A DNA stretch of 64,000 nt from Isoetes taiwanensis (taxonomy: Eukaryota; Streptophyta; Lycopodiopsida; Isoetales; Isoetaceae): contig JAJEKV010000113.1 of the NCBI GenBank assembly GCA_021234155.1, positions 372,001 to 436,000 of the forward strand, written 5' to 3'. Each line of letters opens with the position of its first letter. The stretch's first letter is position 1. The translations under genes were made by a program, and so were the position numbers. Below, piece after piece: positions 9,906 to 34,231 of this stretch. Below the pieces are notes generated by a model. The model was not told where the DNA came from, ran no database searches, and saw nothing but the letters and a program-made list of their open reading frames with translations.

Positions 9906-11900
9906 ACGTGGAAACCAGTAAAAAACCATTATGCGATCCAAAATGCTGGGTAAACGATCCGAATGCGGGGTAAAACTGCAAGAATGTCTGGGCAAACGAC
10001 TGGAATGCAGATAAAATGTTGGAGATAACAGCCATCATCGATGCACGAAGATATTTTTAGTAACATTCCTAGGATTGAAACAATGCCATGTGGCATGGTG
10101 CTATAAGACGAGAAGGCAAAATGATTTTTAACTGGTTTTTATGATAGTATGCATTAAAAACAATGACCTTAAGAAATAGTGGAATGGAGATGATAAAGGA
10201 GGTTCACTATTTGCAATTATGCCAGATTGAAATTCAACGAATTGTTGCCTAAAATCTAGAATTGAAATACTTAATAGACTGCATTATAAGTTTAGAAGTT
10301 CACTAACCCAAATAAGACCATCTAACAATTGTATGCCAATGGTGATAAAGTATAACTCCTTTCAATGCCTTTCTTAAGCTGAAGGAAAGAAGTAATATGT
10401 TAGAGATATTAGACTAGTCCTGCAAACTTAAAGTGGAGTAAAACAAACCAATAACTTTATTGTAGTAAATGAATATGCTCCTGTATACATTTATAAAATT
10501 ATGACTAATGATTCCAGTAAAAGTAGGCGATGATGATGAGATAAAAATGTGGGAATTATTGTTAGGAAATCCTAAGATTCCAAATAAAATAGACGGGCTA
10601 TTTATGTACTTTAAGAATCAAACTTCAGAGTCGGCTTGTTGCAAAACATGGCATAGTAGGTCAAAAAAACTCCCTTGCTGCATCTGGAATCGAAACTAAC
10701 AGTGTCAGAACGGATCCAAGCCTTAACAGCATAGCCGGACCATAGTTTTTGGAACAAATCCTTCTTTCCTTTAGCTTTCTGGCTTCTTGCTATGGTGGAA
10801 GGATGTCCTGGGCACCACCACAAAAGCGCTCACTTCTCTACCATTCCCCTTCTTCCCATGCCGTCAGATTTAGGGCTTCAAATCCAAACCCACAGAGCTC
10901 ATAAAGATTCCTAAACCAGCTTCTGATCTGATAGAAGAAAGAGGAAAATGCTTGGAAGAAGAAGAAGGGTCGAGCTGCGCCATAGCCACACCTGCAAAGG
11001 AATGGGGCTGGATGACCGAGAGTTTACAGGCAGCAGCCAGTTTGGAGCAGTCACCATTATATGCTAGGCATATGCCGGCATATACCTGGATATGCCCACA
11101 TACCCATATAAACGAGGGTTTGCCCCCCTAGGGGCAACTCAAAAAGACAGGAGAATGCATTGGATATTTAATGCACTATGGAACAAACCTTGTAGTAGCT
11201 AGGACCGTGCAAATTCAGGGATATTATACTCTATCAATATGTTAAAGCTTAATACATTCTCATTTTCAGGTATAATACTTTTGGAGGGTGTGGGGCATAA
11301 AAAAATCTACGTGTATGCGGAATACTATATTATGAATATACAGTCTTTAATCTCCCGTATGCAAAATACAATATTTTGCATCGTGGATGCAAAGTACTGT
11401 ATTCTACATACATGGGGTGCTAATATAGAGTGAAAAGTGGTAATAAAAACCATTCTTTTGCCAGCGCATGCGGTTATTTGGAAAAAAAAATCTCTATGTA
11501 TGCAAAGTCCATAAATTGCATATACGCTAGTGTGTTTGTAGTTACTTCGGTTTTGCATCCATCTGACAACGAGAGAGGTTGTTGAGCTAAGGCGAGGTGA
11601 AATATGGATCTAACAAAGTGCTTGCCTCTGTAAGTATACTCGTGCCAATCCCAAGCTACTCCTTCCATGATATCAGCCTTCACGATAAGAGCACATTTAT
11701 GTGCTACCTTCTCCTATCAGTCATATCCCATCAAGAGAGTAGGAGCTTTGCCTAAAACTCCGACCAAGAAAGTAGATGACCACCATCATACCATGTTGGA
11801 TCGAGATGATATTTGCTAGGACCCATCGTCTCTGTGCAAGAGGGTGACTTGATGCAGCAAGTGGAGGTGTTGTGATGTTTGATGGCAATGATGTCCACCA
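9906..11900. other. No supported gene
   Basis: Short open frames only. The minus strand between about 11050 and 10600 has a few dozen protein-like codons but no consistent gene model. Around 11320-11560, short repeats of a TATGCAAAATACAATATTTT type occur in both orientations. Nothing else recognisable. Confidence 0.45.
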
Positions 11901-11919
11901 CCGTGGAATCTCTAGTAAT

Positions 11920-12141
11920 ATATGGGTAGAAGGACATGGCCAAAATGATGCCTGACCCCAATCGAGGCTGTCAACAATCCTCGTAGAAAAAGAGAAACAT
12001 TTGAAGAAGGCTGGAGAGAATGAAAGTAAGATATGGGTAGAAGGACACGACCAAAAGAGATGCATGACCGCATTTAAAGAGCTTAAAAATGCTCTAGACA
12101 AGGAGAAGCATTTGAAAAGTTTGGAGAGAATAAAAATGCAA
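11920..12141 (+). repeat. 111-bp tandem duplication
   Basis: Two diverged units of 111 bp start with ATATGGGTAGAAGGACA (about 11920 and 12031) and end in GGAGAGAATGAAAGTAAG-like sequence. 111 is a multiple of three and the second unit lies in an open frame (12001-12306) reading WVEGHDQK and EKHLK. This suggests old coding repeats, but I recognise no family. Confidence 0.75.
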
Positions 12142-12479
12142 GGAAGAACTGGTTTAACTGCCTTCTTGTCCATTGGGATAAGTGATTGCTTGAAAATGTG
12201 TAAACTAGATGGATTGGGGGGCCCCACCAAGGCAGAATCTGTCAATGCTATCAAGTGGGAGCAATGGAAGACGAATGCCACACTTTCAGGGCTGTCCAGC
12301 ATATGATTAAATCCGGGCATGCTATGCTGAGTTGGCCAGGCCTAACCATCCGCTACATGAGATGTTGGACACAACCTCAGTACGGATGGCAGGATCATAC
12401 CTTCAAGAGGTCATGGATCGTCGGGATCAGCTATCTCCTCGGGCACTCGCCTGACATGTACATATTTTTTTCATGATGT

Positions 12480-12672
12480 ATGTATGTACAATTTGACAGC
12501 ACTCTCATTTTTATCACATTCCCCCCTCCCCCCAGAAATCACCGAGATGCGGATTTCTTAATCCGGACTGTAATAAGTCTGTTGCGCCATTTTGTTGGGT
12601 CCCATAGGCAGATTGGCCTCCGCGGACGATGAAAACCCTTCTATTCTATTCTATTCTATTCTATTCTATTCT
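12480..12672 (+). mobile_element. Possible LINE 3' end with (TTCTA)n tail
   Basis: A C-rich stretch and GGACGATGAAAACCC are followed directly by about seven TTCTA units (12639-12672). Plant LINEs often end in a short simple-repeat tail after a 3' UTR. The upstream 12.0-12.5 kb has no recognisable reverse transcriptase, so the element would be 5' truncated. The call rests on tail structure only. Confidence 0.35.
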
Positions 12673-13039
12673 TAATCGGGGCATCTCTTGAGTATGAACT
12701 CACATAAACTTTGAACTCACAATGATTTTATATATTTGAACCTGTGAGACTAGCAATAAAAAAGCCATATGTACATGGTACAACTGAGGACTGACTTGGC
12801 TACTATGATGCGACCAGCAAGAGGCAACTTTGAAATAGACAACCAGGAAAAGTGTTTCTTCAAACTCTTATAAGTTCTTCCCATGCGGCTCCAACACTAA
12901 TATGAATACCAATTGGAATTCTAAGCAATATGGTAAGCAATTTCCATGTATACTCATTCACACATGATGAAAATGGAGTGTACAAGGTCCATAGGGCCAT
13001 GCACTTCTGTCACCCCACAAGCACACTAAAAACCAGTGA

Positions 13040-14400
13040 AAATGTACCAAAAGACACCTTTTGTTGGCTTTCAAAGCTCATCTTGCAACTAGAAAATGGA
13101 ACCTATTAAAGTCCAAGCCAAAAGATAGATACAACTGCATATGCGAGATTAGAATCTCAGAGGATAATCATGATCTACTGAGTAGGACCGCCAGCCTATG
13201 CATAAGACAACACCCCCAAATAAATCTCAAAGATCAACTGTCGCTTGGCAGGAGCAAGCGAAGATTAATGGTAGGCCTTAACAATTCTATCTTGACCATC
13301 CTAGAGGATAGCAACAAGAATATCCAAGCCCTTAAAAATACACAATCTTCTGTGCTTCCAGATAGACCACAATAACCATCCTGACGCTAAGTGAAAGGCT
13401 TGGCTTCAAAGGTTATTCTAAGTATCTACATAAAAAGTCAAGAGCACTTACTGACTTGTCAATTCACATGAAAAAGAGAAGGCAAAAAAAGACCAAACCA
13501 GTTGGAGGTGATCACATAATGGACAAGCACATTGATACGAGGGCATCTATGTAGAATTTGCCACCAAAGCACATCCACCTTAGGATGAAGTAGTTTATCC
13601 CAAGTCCGAGTCCACATATATCTCCAACTAGGAGGCGGGAGCTGAAGGGACCACTTAGTGGATGGCAGAAGGGTATCACCATACATAGAGTCAAAGTGGA
13701 AGATCATTTTCCACAGGTATCCACCAACAAGGAGCACTCAGCTGATGACAGGATTGATGCAAAATAAAGTCTGCATTATCTCCCAAGATTCCAACAAACC
13801 TTTCAAAAACGGGAAGGCATTAGGAAAAGCCGGTAAAAGAGACCCAAGGAATGACATTTTCCCAAAAGGAACACAATGTGCAAGTGACTGCTTCACCAAC
13901 CACAATCTAGGTGAATCAATAATATCCTTAAGGATCCTCCAGATGAACTTAGAAATCATAATCTTACTTTGCAAATGGACTATCATACCTAAGCCACCAG
14001 TAAATTCTGGTCTAGTGCATTTGGACCATACAATCTTCACCACAACATGCTCTTCAGTCCCACCCCATATAAAGTTACAGACAATGGTGACTATCACCTA
14101 AAATTTTGCATGAGAAGCCAGAAGGGCAGAGGCCATATGAACATGGGAATTGCTTAAAACATGCCTAGCAGCAGTTATCTATGCTAACAGAGAGAGCTTA
14201 GCAGTATTCCGCCAAAAACAATGCTTTCACAACCCTTCTAGGATAATATCCCAAGCATCTGAGGTAGAAATATGTGCCCACAGGATTACCCAGTTTTTTA
14301 ATGGCCTTCCCATGAGGAAGCACCTTCCAAGGAAAATTAGCAACACAAGGAGACATAACACCATCAAGCGTCCATAAGGCCGAGCATAAACCTATCATCT
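13040..14400 (-). pseudogene. Decayed LINE (non-LTR retrotransposon), reverse-transcriptase C-terminal part
   Basis: Read on the minus strand from 14400 down, degenerate frames give the typical end of a plant LINE ORF2. A GYYPRR-like segment near 14240 is followed by FIWGGTEEHVVVKIVWSKC, GGLGMIVHLQSKIMISKFIWRIL (13950-14080), and then a zf-RVT-like segment with HPKVDVLWWQILHRCPRINVL (13540-13610). Intact proteins copy LINE RNA at nicked target DNA. Here the frame is broken by stops and shifts, and neither the endonuclease nor the catalytic core is present. It is a 5'-truncated dead copy. Confidence 0.8.
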
Positions 14401-14734
14401 ACATATTGATTGCAAGCGTTTTGGGTACCATCATCCATGGTTAGACCATGAAGAAGTTCCTTCCATTGTTGCAACAGTTAATAATTGTGGAAAAGTCTTT
14501 GACAATTGTAAAAAGGAACAACCTTAATGGCCATCCCTGGAGAACACCATGACCAACTTAGAAAACCTCTGAAAAAACCTCTGATGGATCACCATGAAAC
14601 AGAACAATAGCTCGAGCAAAGGGGGTGCACATTTGTAGTGCGTAAATAACATCATTGAATATTTTTAGAGGTGTTTTATTAGCACTTGCTTACATATATG
14701 TACCCAAAAAAAAAATACGCACATATAGGCTCAG

Positions 14735-15070
14735 TTGCATATGTGAGTCTGCTTCTCATGGATAAATGGGTGATACTTTTTGTGATACTTTAGAATTGGC
14801 AATATGTGTGAGTCAACTTCTCATGGGTGATACTTTGGAATTAATAGTAGGTGTGAGCAAGCTTTTAATGGGTGATACCTAAGAATTTATAGTAGATATT
14901 GATAGTAGGTGCATGCAGCTTCTCATATGTGATGCTTTTGAATTGGTAGTATATATGAGTAAGCTCCTTATGTATGATACTTGGAATTGGTAGTAGATGT
15001 AGTAAAGGTCCTTATAGCTGATGCTTTGAAATTCATAGAAGGTGTCCGTAAGCTCCTCATGGGTGTTCAT
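14735..15070. repeat. Diverged tandem repeat of about 55-60 bp units
   Basis: About six imperfect units of the form AGCTTCTCATGGGTGATACTTT followed by GGAATTGGTAGTAGATGTGAGT lie head to tail, for example at about 14800, 14860, 14925 and 14980. The units are well diverged, so the array is old. Confidence 0.75.
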
Positions 15071-15791
15071 TGACACGTGAGTAAATCCCAATATATTGGC
15101 AACGATAATCATTTGTCCAAGTTGAGGCCAAGACCTCGGCCAAGGAATCAATTCAAAAGAAAAGGGCCCAGCCATTAGGGCTTCATTGAGTAATCAGGCA
15201 ATTCTAGATTCAATGCTATTTTTGAAAATATTATAATGTTGAATTACCAAGCAACTTGTTCTTTAGGTTAGTGAGCAATTGAAATATTGAGACATCATTT
15301 TGAGGTTGAAAACATTGGCAACTATACCCTCCATTTTAATCATGGCCACACTATCATAAGTAAAAGAAGGAATGATGGTAATAATGATCCAAAATGCAAG
15401 TATTCTCAATTTCAACCATTCGGCATACTTGATTGATGTTTGAAAGAAATCTGTATTCTCTTTTGCCCATTCACAAGGACAACAAATTGCCTAAATAAAG
15501 AATTTAAATTTCGGAGATTTGCTACGAAGAAAATTGGGAGTAAGTCAAAGTGGAAAATAGAGCAACATTTTTCCTGCTAGAAATGGATGAATCAATTGAA
15601 GAAGCATGCTTGTGTATAGTTGTATTATCTTGGCATTTGCTGGATTGGGCATGTCATTGCCACTATAAGGATCATAAGGTAGAAAAACAAAGGTGTTTTA
15701 TCACAGAGCTCAAAACCTATCCATTTTGTGACAAAAGGCAAGAAGCTTTATGACAACTGATTTTTTAATCTAAAAATTTGTTTAATATGAA
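15071..15791. other. Intergenic, no gene seen
   Basis: No supported coding region between the tandem repeat and the tRNA gene. Confidence 0.55.
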
Positions 15792-15863
15792 GTCGATGTA
15801 GTATAGTGGTAAGTATATCCGCCTGTCACGCGGATGACCCGGGTTCGATCCCCGGCATCGGCG
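15792..15863 (+). tRNA. tRNA-Asp (anticodon GTC)
   Basis: A 72-nt gene with a full cloverleaf. The acceptor stem GTCGATG pairs with CATCGGC (one T-G pair). The D-arm holds TAGTATAGTGGT (A box), the anticodon loop is CTGTCAC with GTC at 15825-15827, and the T-arm is CCGGGTTCGATCCCCGG (B box). The discriminator base is G and no CCA is encoded, as expected for a nuclear gene. A run of seven T at 15866-15872 is the RNA polymerase III terminator. There is no intron. It matches the plant nuclear tRNA-Asp pattern and lies only 164 bp before the LeuRS start codon, on the same strand. Confidence 0.97.
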
Positions 15864-15865
15864 AG

Positions 15866-15872
15866 TTTTTTT
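15866..15872 (+). terminator. Pol III terminator of tRNA-Asp
   Basis: A run of seven T starting three bases after the mature tRNA end. Confidence 0.85.
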
Positions 15873-16027
15873 CATAAACCTCAAGATTTTTTCTTTGTCT
15901 GTATTACAAAACTTTTTTCTCTTGTTTAAGGTTGGTTTCCATGGGCATAAAAGCCTCGGGCTTTCAAAAGTTCAAGTGCGACGTGGCAATTCAAATAAAA
16001 AGCTTCCGATAGGATAAGCCACTGCAT

Positions 16028-29042
<13,015 letters not shown>

Positions 29043-29746
29043 CAACGGATCAAACAAATCCTGATATTTGATTTAAGTGGTTTATTACTTTCCCTTATTT
29101 AATATCTAAACAAGTGGTTTATTATCTTTTAATCTAAACAATTTCTAACAAGGTGCTGTGCACGAGGGATTGCCCTCTGGAGGCCCTAAAGTGCGACTTC
29201 ATGTTTCTTATGGCATATCCCAAACGTTGGCATAATTATCTTCAATTAATTTTTATTAATAATTATGACGAGTTGAAGTAAATTTTTTATCAAGTGAGTT
29301 CCTATGAATTCTATAGGAGAAAAGTGGGTCTCTTACTCTCCTCTTCTTGTCAAAATGGGGGGATCAACCATTGCTCCCTCCCTAACACATAAAGGGAGTA
29401 TGCCAACAGGGAATGCACACCCCACCTTACCATCCTAAAGTACAGAGATTAGAAATACAAGAAATTTATCGCGGCGGCCAAGGCCGCCGCGAACATTTCT
29501 CTTTTCCAGCTCGTATGTCTGATTGTAACGGATCAATGTTGGTCCATGAACACGCAAGATTGGAACCTTTCTAGTGCCTGCATGATAGAGGGGTGCAGTT
29601 CATAACACACTATAGGCTGGAGAGATGCTATTCATACATTATTATTGTGTACCAGTACATGCTGCAAATTCCTTATCATCATCAGCTAACAAAATGAAGA
29701 ACGTTGTCACTTTTTACATTCTCAGATCACTTGGGATAAGTAATCA
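29043..29746. other. LeuRS 3' flank; one perfect GC hairpin
   Basis: No further gene. At 29470-29491, CGCGGCGGCC-AA-GGCCGCCGCG forms a perfect 10-bp stem with a 2-base centre in otherwise AT-rich DNA. Confidence 0.7.
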
Positions 29747-29798
29747 GATTTGGCTGATTTTTATGACAATCCAGCCTGCATCCATGAGCATGTTCATC

Positions 29799-30000
29799 CT
29801 GTTTGCACTGGGGCTTTTTGCCCTCATGTTTTCTTTGGGCCTTGGCCCTTTGTTTTCTTTGTGTCTCTGTCCTTGGGCTTTGTTTGGGCTTTTGCCTTCT
29901 TTGCTCCGGCTGTTTGGGCTTCCGCCCCCTTTTTTGGTATGGGGCCCATAACCCTATTGGGTTTCCGCCAACGATAAAAATTTATCTTTATCTTTATCTT
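29799..30000 (+). mobile_element. Short 5'-truncated LINE 3' end with (TTTATC)n tail
   Basis: About 200 bp of T/G/C-rich sequence ends GGGTTTCCGCCAACGATAAAA followed by repeated TTTATC units. The flanks (GACAATCCA... before, TATAATGGGATCCATG after) also occur joined together, without this insert, at about 30163-30264. The insert therefore entered one copy of a duplicated segment. The tail structure is typical of plant LINE 3' ends. Confidence 0.6.
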
Positions 30001-30264
30001 TATAATGGGATCCATGTCACTGCATTGCCTAATGGTATATCTTGGATATTGCATATACTACAGCTACCCATAATATCTTACAATCTGACTAGATCTTCAG
30101 CTACCCATAATGTCTTACAATCTGACTAGATCTTCTGTAATGATTACAAAAAAGGACGAGTAGATTTGGCTAATTTTAATGACAATCCAACTTATCCTGT
30201 ATAATGGGATCCATGCCATTGCATTGCCTAATGATATATTCTGGATTTTGCATATACTACAGCA
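30001..30264 (+). repeat. Local duplications
   Basis: A 64-bp segment starting TATAATGGGATCCATG is present at 30001-30064 and 30202-30264 (about 90 percent alike by eye). Between them a 37-bp unit AGCTACCCATAAT..ATCTTC is repeated in tandem (30062-30098 and 30099-30135) with one visible difference. Confidence 0.85.
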
Positions 30265-30626
30265 GGACCAACAGCGTAAAGAAAGATAGATGTTTTTGGT
30301 GATAAAGTCAAACTCGATGCCAAACTGGCATAGTATGTTCATGCCCACAATGCTAGCTACTGAGCGATCCAGTCTTCCAGAAAGATCCATAACGATCAAA
30401 ACGATCTATAACAATCGCCTACAGACAAAACATGATATGCAAATGTTCTATTGTGAATCTCAATTATAGACCCATATTACATAAGTCAACAAAATAATAT
30501 CACTAGCAGCATAGCCAAACTCTTATCAAATCCATAGCCAAACTCTTATCAAATCCAGTTTAACTGTTAAACATCAACAGGTTTGCAAGTTTGATTTCCA
30601 ATGCTAACGTTAGAAAGTTTCAATGT

Positions 30627-31237
30627 TTATGTGCCACTCAAAGGGCTCCCTCCAGCACCAAGACCGAATGTTTGTTTTCCTATTTCATGTTTTAGTTGCA
30701 TCACTTCAGATGCTGGCATGTTATTTGCTATTATGGCTGCCACTTGTAGAATGGCACAAGCTGAATCCTGCGATGCATAAAAACTAGTGTTATAGACCCA
30801 GCTTTTGATGAGTAGAACACTGGCCATCAAATTGCAAAACTCCCAGCCCTCCAAAATTCTGCATCCGAGCAATGTCATTACCGAGATGCAGCTTGCCAAG
30901 ATCCTGCAGATTAGGTAAAGTAGGCCATGTCATGAACAACTAGCTTCACTATCCATTGTAGGATGAGCTGAGTCATCAACTAAGGTATAGATGAACTGAT
31001 AGAAGATTAAGAATCCCATCCCTAGCCACTTAAAGATTTTGTGAGCTGATTCTTGAAGGATAGAAGCGGAACTCTGAATCTATCTGCTAGAAGCAGCAAA
31101 GGCAACAAAAGTACAAATTTCTCAAGGCCAAGCGGAGCAGAATACATATATTTAATCATTGCCTCAAAGATCTCAAAATCAGTATCTTTAATATAAACTT
31201 GAGTTGTACTGCTTTCACTCATGCCATTGATAAACAT
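30627..31237 (-). pseudogene. BTB/POZ-domain gene fragment
   Basis: Read leftwards, an exon after a TTTTAG acceptor begins at 31237. It gives MFINGMSESSTTQVYIKD, EIFEAMIKYMYSAPLGLE and LLLLADRFRVP (31022-31237), the central and C-terminal part of a BTB/POZ domain. Such domains often act as substrate adaptors of CUL3 ubiquitin ligases. Farther along, two possible exons (near 30800-30893 and 30627-30773) are bounded by CAG acceptors but I could not place them. The N-terminal half of the BTB domain is not found upstream within about 700 bp, and a CACTA-like element begins there. It could be the split end of a gene or a fragment. Confidence 0.6.
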
Positions 31238-31938
31238 CTAAAACATCATAGATATGTTCATCAGCTAAACTCCTTTTATATATTATAATATAAGATAAAA
31301 ATAATGTACAAAATGGCATTCTTAGACATAGAAGATCTGACAACGACTCGTCATTGACAAATTGGAGCTGGGATGCATGGGTTAAAAAAGTATAAGTTTT
31401 ATCACAACTGAATTTGGTTTTATGTAATGCTGAATATAGCTAGTAATTATCATGGTCTGTATTGCTACATGAAAAATCAAACTTTCATGGCTTGCACTTC
31501 AAATCTATATATCTCATTATCCTCACAGTAAAAAACATAGTCTGATTATCAAACTTGCAGCTCCAAATATGGCAAAAGGATGGATAGATTGAAGGTTCCC
31601 AATAGACATGCACTCTTATCCTGGAGTATTACTATCTAAGGCATGCAGAAAGGAATATGAACAGCAAAAGCAGGCAGAAGAGAGAGTGTTAGTAAATTCG
31701 GAAGAGCCTAAGGGCAAAACAAGGAGATCCGGCAGACAAACGCTCTGGCAAGTCTAGCAAAAGATCCAAAAAGGATGCAACAACCTTGTCACAGGAAAAT
31801 AGCAAAATGCTACTCCAATTTATAAAAAGAGCTGGAGAAAAAGGACGCAACATATGGTGACGGCGTTGATGATCAATCTCTGAGTTTGAAGAAATCTGAT
31901 GAGAAACCATGGGAAAGATTTTTTGAATCCTTTGCATA

Positions 31939-32245
31939 CACTACAACCCCAACATTTGGTCCACGGCAGAAAACAACAGTAAAAACAAAATACGCGTTGT
32001 CTTTTTGAAGATTTGAAAAAAACCTACACGTAGTTATATGGGGGTGTGGTTTTCCAAGGATATGCTGTAGTTTTTCTTAAGGATACGTAGTTTTTTTTTT
32101 TTAAGAATGGGTGGTTTCTAAAGGAGGTGTAGTCTCTTTTTTAAGGATGTGTTGTTTTCTCAGGCGGTATGGTTTTTTGAAGGGATGTTTTTTTTTCAGG
32201 TGTTGTTTTTTAAGGTAGTGTTTTCTTGAGGTGTGGTTTTTTAAG
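31939..32245. repeat. Left subterminal repeat zone of the CACTA-like element
   Basis: At least eight variants of GTAGTTTTTCTTAAGG, GTGGTTTTTTAAGG and GTTGTTTTCTCAGG follow one another with AAGG spacers. Their complements occupy the right end, as expected for paired transposase sites. Confidence 0.65.
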
Positions 32246-32855
32246 GTTTTCTAATAATTCATGTATGATCAAGTTGTCCACATGCCATTACTGCCACAAA
32301 ATGGCAGCATACAGGAGTTATATATGTTTGACACACTTCACTAGCATTTGACTTCATACATGTGTTGTGTGAGCTTGTAGAGCGTGAAAATTGAAGACAT
32401 CCATCGCAACTTGTAGAAGTTGATATGAAGAACCAAAAATGGATAGTTTGGCATCATATAGGCATGTCTTGAAGGACATTTGATCACCTAAGCATCTTGA
32501 ACACTTGAAGTCAAAGGTTGAAGACCCAAAAGTTAATTGGAAGACTGCTCGAAATTCAATATATAGCACAATAACAGGGGGTACTTTGCATGATTCAAGC
32601 TTTTGCCATGATGTTACCTCTTAAGGCATGATTTGCTATTTCCCAAGGCTTTACTACCATCATTCCACCCAAAAACATCATCTCTTATACATCATTTTCT
32701 CCCCTTTCATACACCAGTTTCAAGACCAAAGTTAGCAAGACTATTTTTCCTAGTCAAAAGAACACTATTTATCCATTACATATGAAAATTTGCTAAAATT
32801 CCATTCAATTTAGCCATTTCTAAAGTCCCAAAACCATATTCTCTCTCTAAAGTAA

Positions 32856-32881
32856 CAAAGAGAGAGAGAGAGAGAGAGAGG
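32856..32881. repeat. (AG)n dinucleotide microsatellite
   Basis: About 12 AG units immediately before the minisatellite. Confidence 0.9.
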
Positions 32882-32893
32882 AAGTATACCTTT

Positions 32894-33766
32894 CAACATG
32901 CCATCTGGGCTCCAACATGCCAAGGTGGCTCAAACATACCACGCGGCTCCAACATGCCACCTAGGCTCCAACATGCCAAGGTGGCTCAAACATGCCAGGT
33001 GGCTCCAACATTCCACCTAGGCTCGAATAGGCCAAGGTGGCTCAAACATGCCACCTAGGCTCCAACATGCCAATGTGGCTCATGCCAAGGTGGGCTCCAG
33101 CATGCAACCTAGGCTCCAACATGCCAAGGTGGCTCCAACATGCCACCTAGGCTCCAACATGCCACCTAGGCTCCAACATGCCAAGGTGGCTCAAACATGC
33201 CAAGGTGGCTCCAACATGCCATCTAGCCTCCTGCATGCCAAGGTGACTCCAACATGCCACCTAGGCTCAAACATGCCAAGGTGGCTCAAATATGCCATGC
33301 AGGCTCCAACATGCCACCTAGCTCCAACATGCCAAGGTGGCTCAAACATGCCAAGGTGGCTCCAACGTGCCACCTAGGCTCCAACGTGCCAAGGTGGCTC
33401 GAACAGGCCATGCGGGCTCCAACATTCCACCTAGGCTCGAACATGCCAAGGTGGCTCAAACATGCCACCAAGGCTCCAACATGCATGCCAAGGTGGCACA
33501 AACATGCCAAGGTGGGCTCCAACATGCCACCTAGGCTCAAACATGGTGGCTCAAACATGCCATCTAGGCTCCAACATGCGCCATGTGGGTTCCAACATGC
33601 CACCTAGGCTCCACATGACAAGGTGTCTCAAACATGCCAGGCGTCTCCAACATGCCACCTAGGCTCCAACATGACAAGGTGTCTCAAACATGCCACCTAG
33701 GCTCCAACATGCCAAGGTGGCTCCAACATTCCACCTAGGCTCAAGCATGCCACCTAGGCACCCCAA
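32894..33766. repeat. 19-bp minisatellite, about 45 units
   Basis: Two unit types are mixed along 870 bp: CAACATGCCACCTAGGCTC and CAACATGCCAAGGTGGCTC, with single-base variants. Because 19 is not a multiple of three, each reading frame cycles through the same three-phase peptide, which produces long repetitive open frames on both strands that are not genes. The variable cores CCACCTAGG and CCAAGGTGG are nearly reverse complements of each other. Confidence 0.95.
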
Positions 33767-34231
33767 GTGGTGACATGGCATGCCAAATAAGCAAGGTCAA
33801 GTTTTGACTAGATATGATGACTAGGACTTTATGCAAGAAATATGATAACCTTTGAAATTTTTGTAGAGGAGTTTGGCCGTGTAGAAAACCAAGTGCTTTG
33901 TCGTTCGGGCAATACAAAGGCTCTAGAATGGAGATTCGACTTCGCCACGTCGTCCGGAATGGCGAAATTATCCCAGGGACAAGTTACATGGTCATTTTGG
34001 GCAACGAAAGAAACACGAACCCTCTACATAACGGTATTCCGCAGCCACCTCCTAGGCCAATTGACTACGAACGTGTTGGACATGAGCTACTTCTGCCCAC
34101 GAAACTTGGTCCCCAGGGTAAAGTCGACATTTTGAGTCCATTAGCGGTCGGTTCCGCTTTTTGGAGTGGGAGAGTTGCTGTCCGTGGCGGGGGCCTTGAG
34201 GAGAGGACTTTTGGGGCGGCCTGCCAGGAAG

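Noticed and set aside
33048-33662. Long repetitive open frames on both strands (HLGSNMPRWL-type peptides)
   Set aside because: They arise from a 19-bp minisatellite whose period is not a multiple of three, so all frames stay open. No initiation context or non-repeat flank supports a gene.
32894-33766. CRISPR-like array
   Set aside because: Units are contiguous without unique spacers, and the window is plant nuclear DNA.
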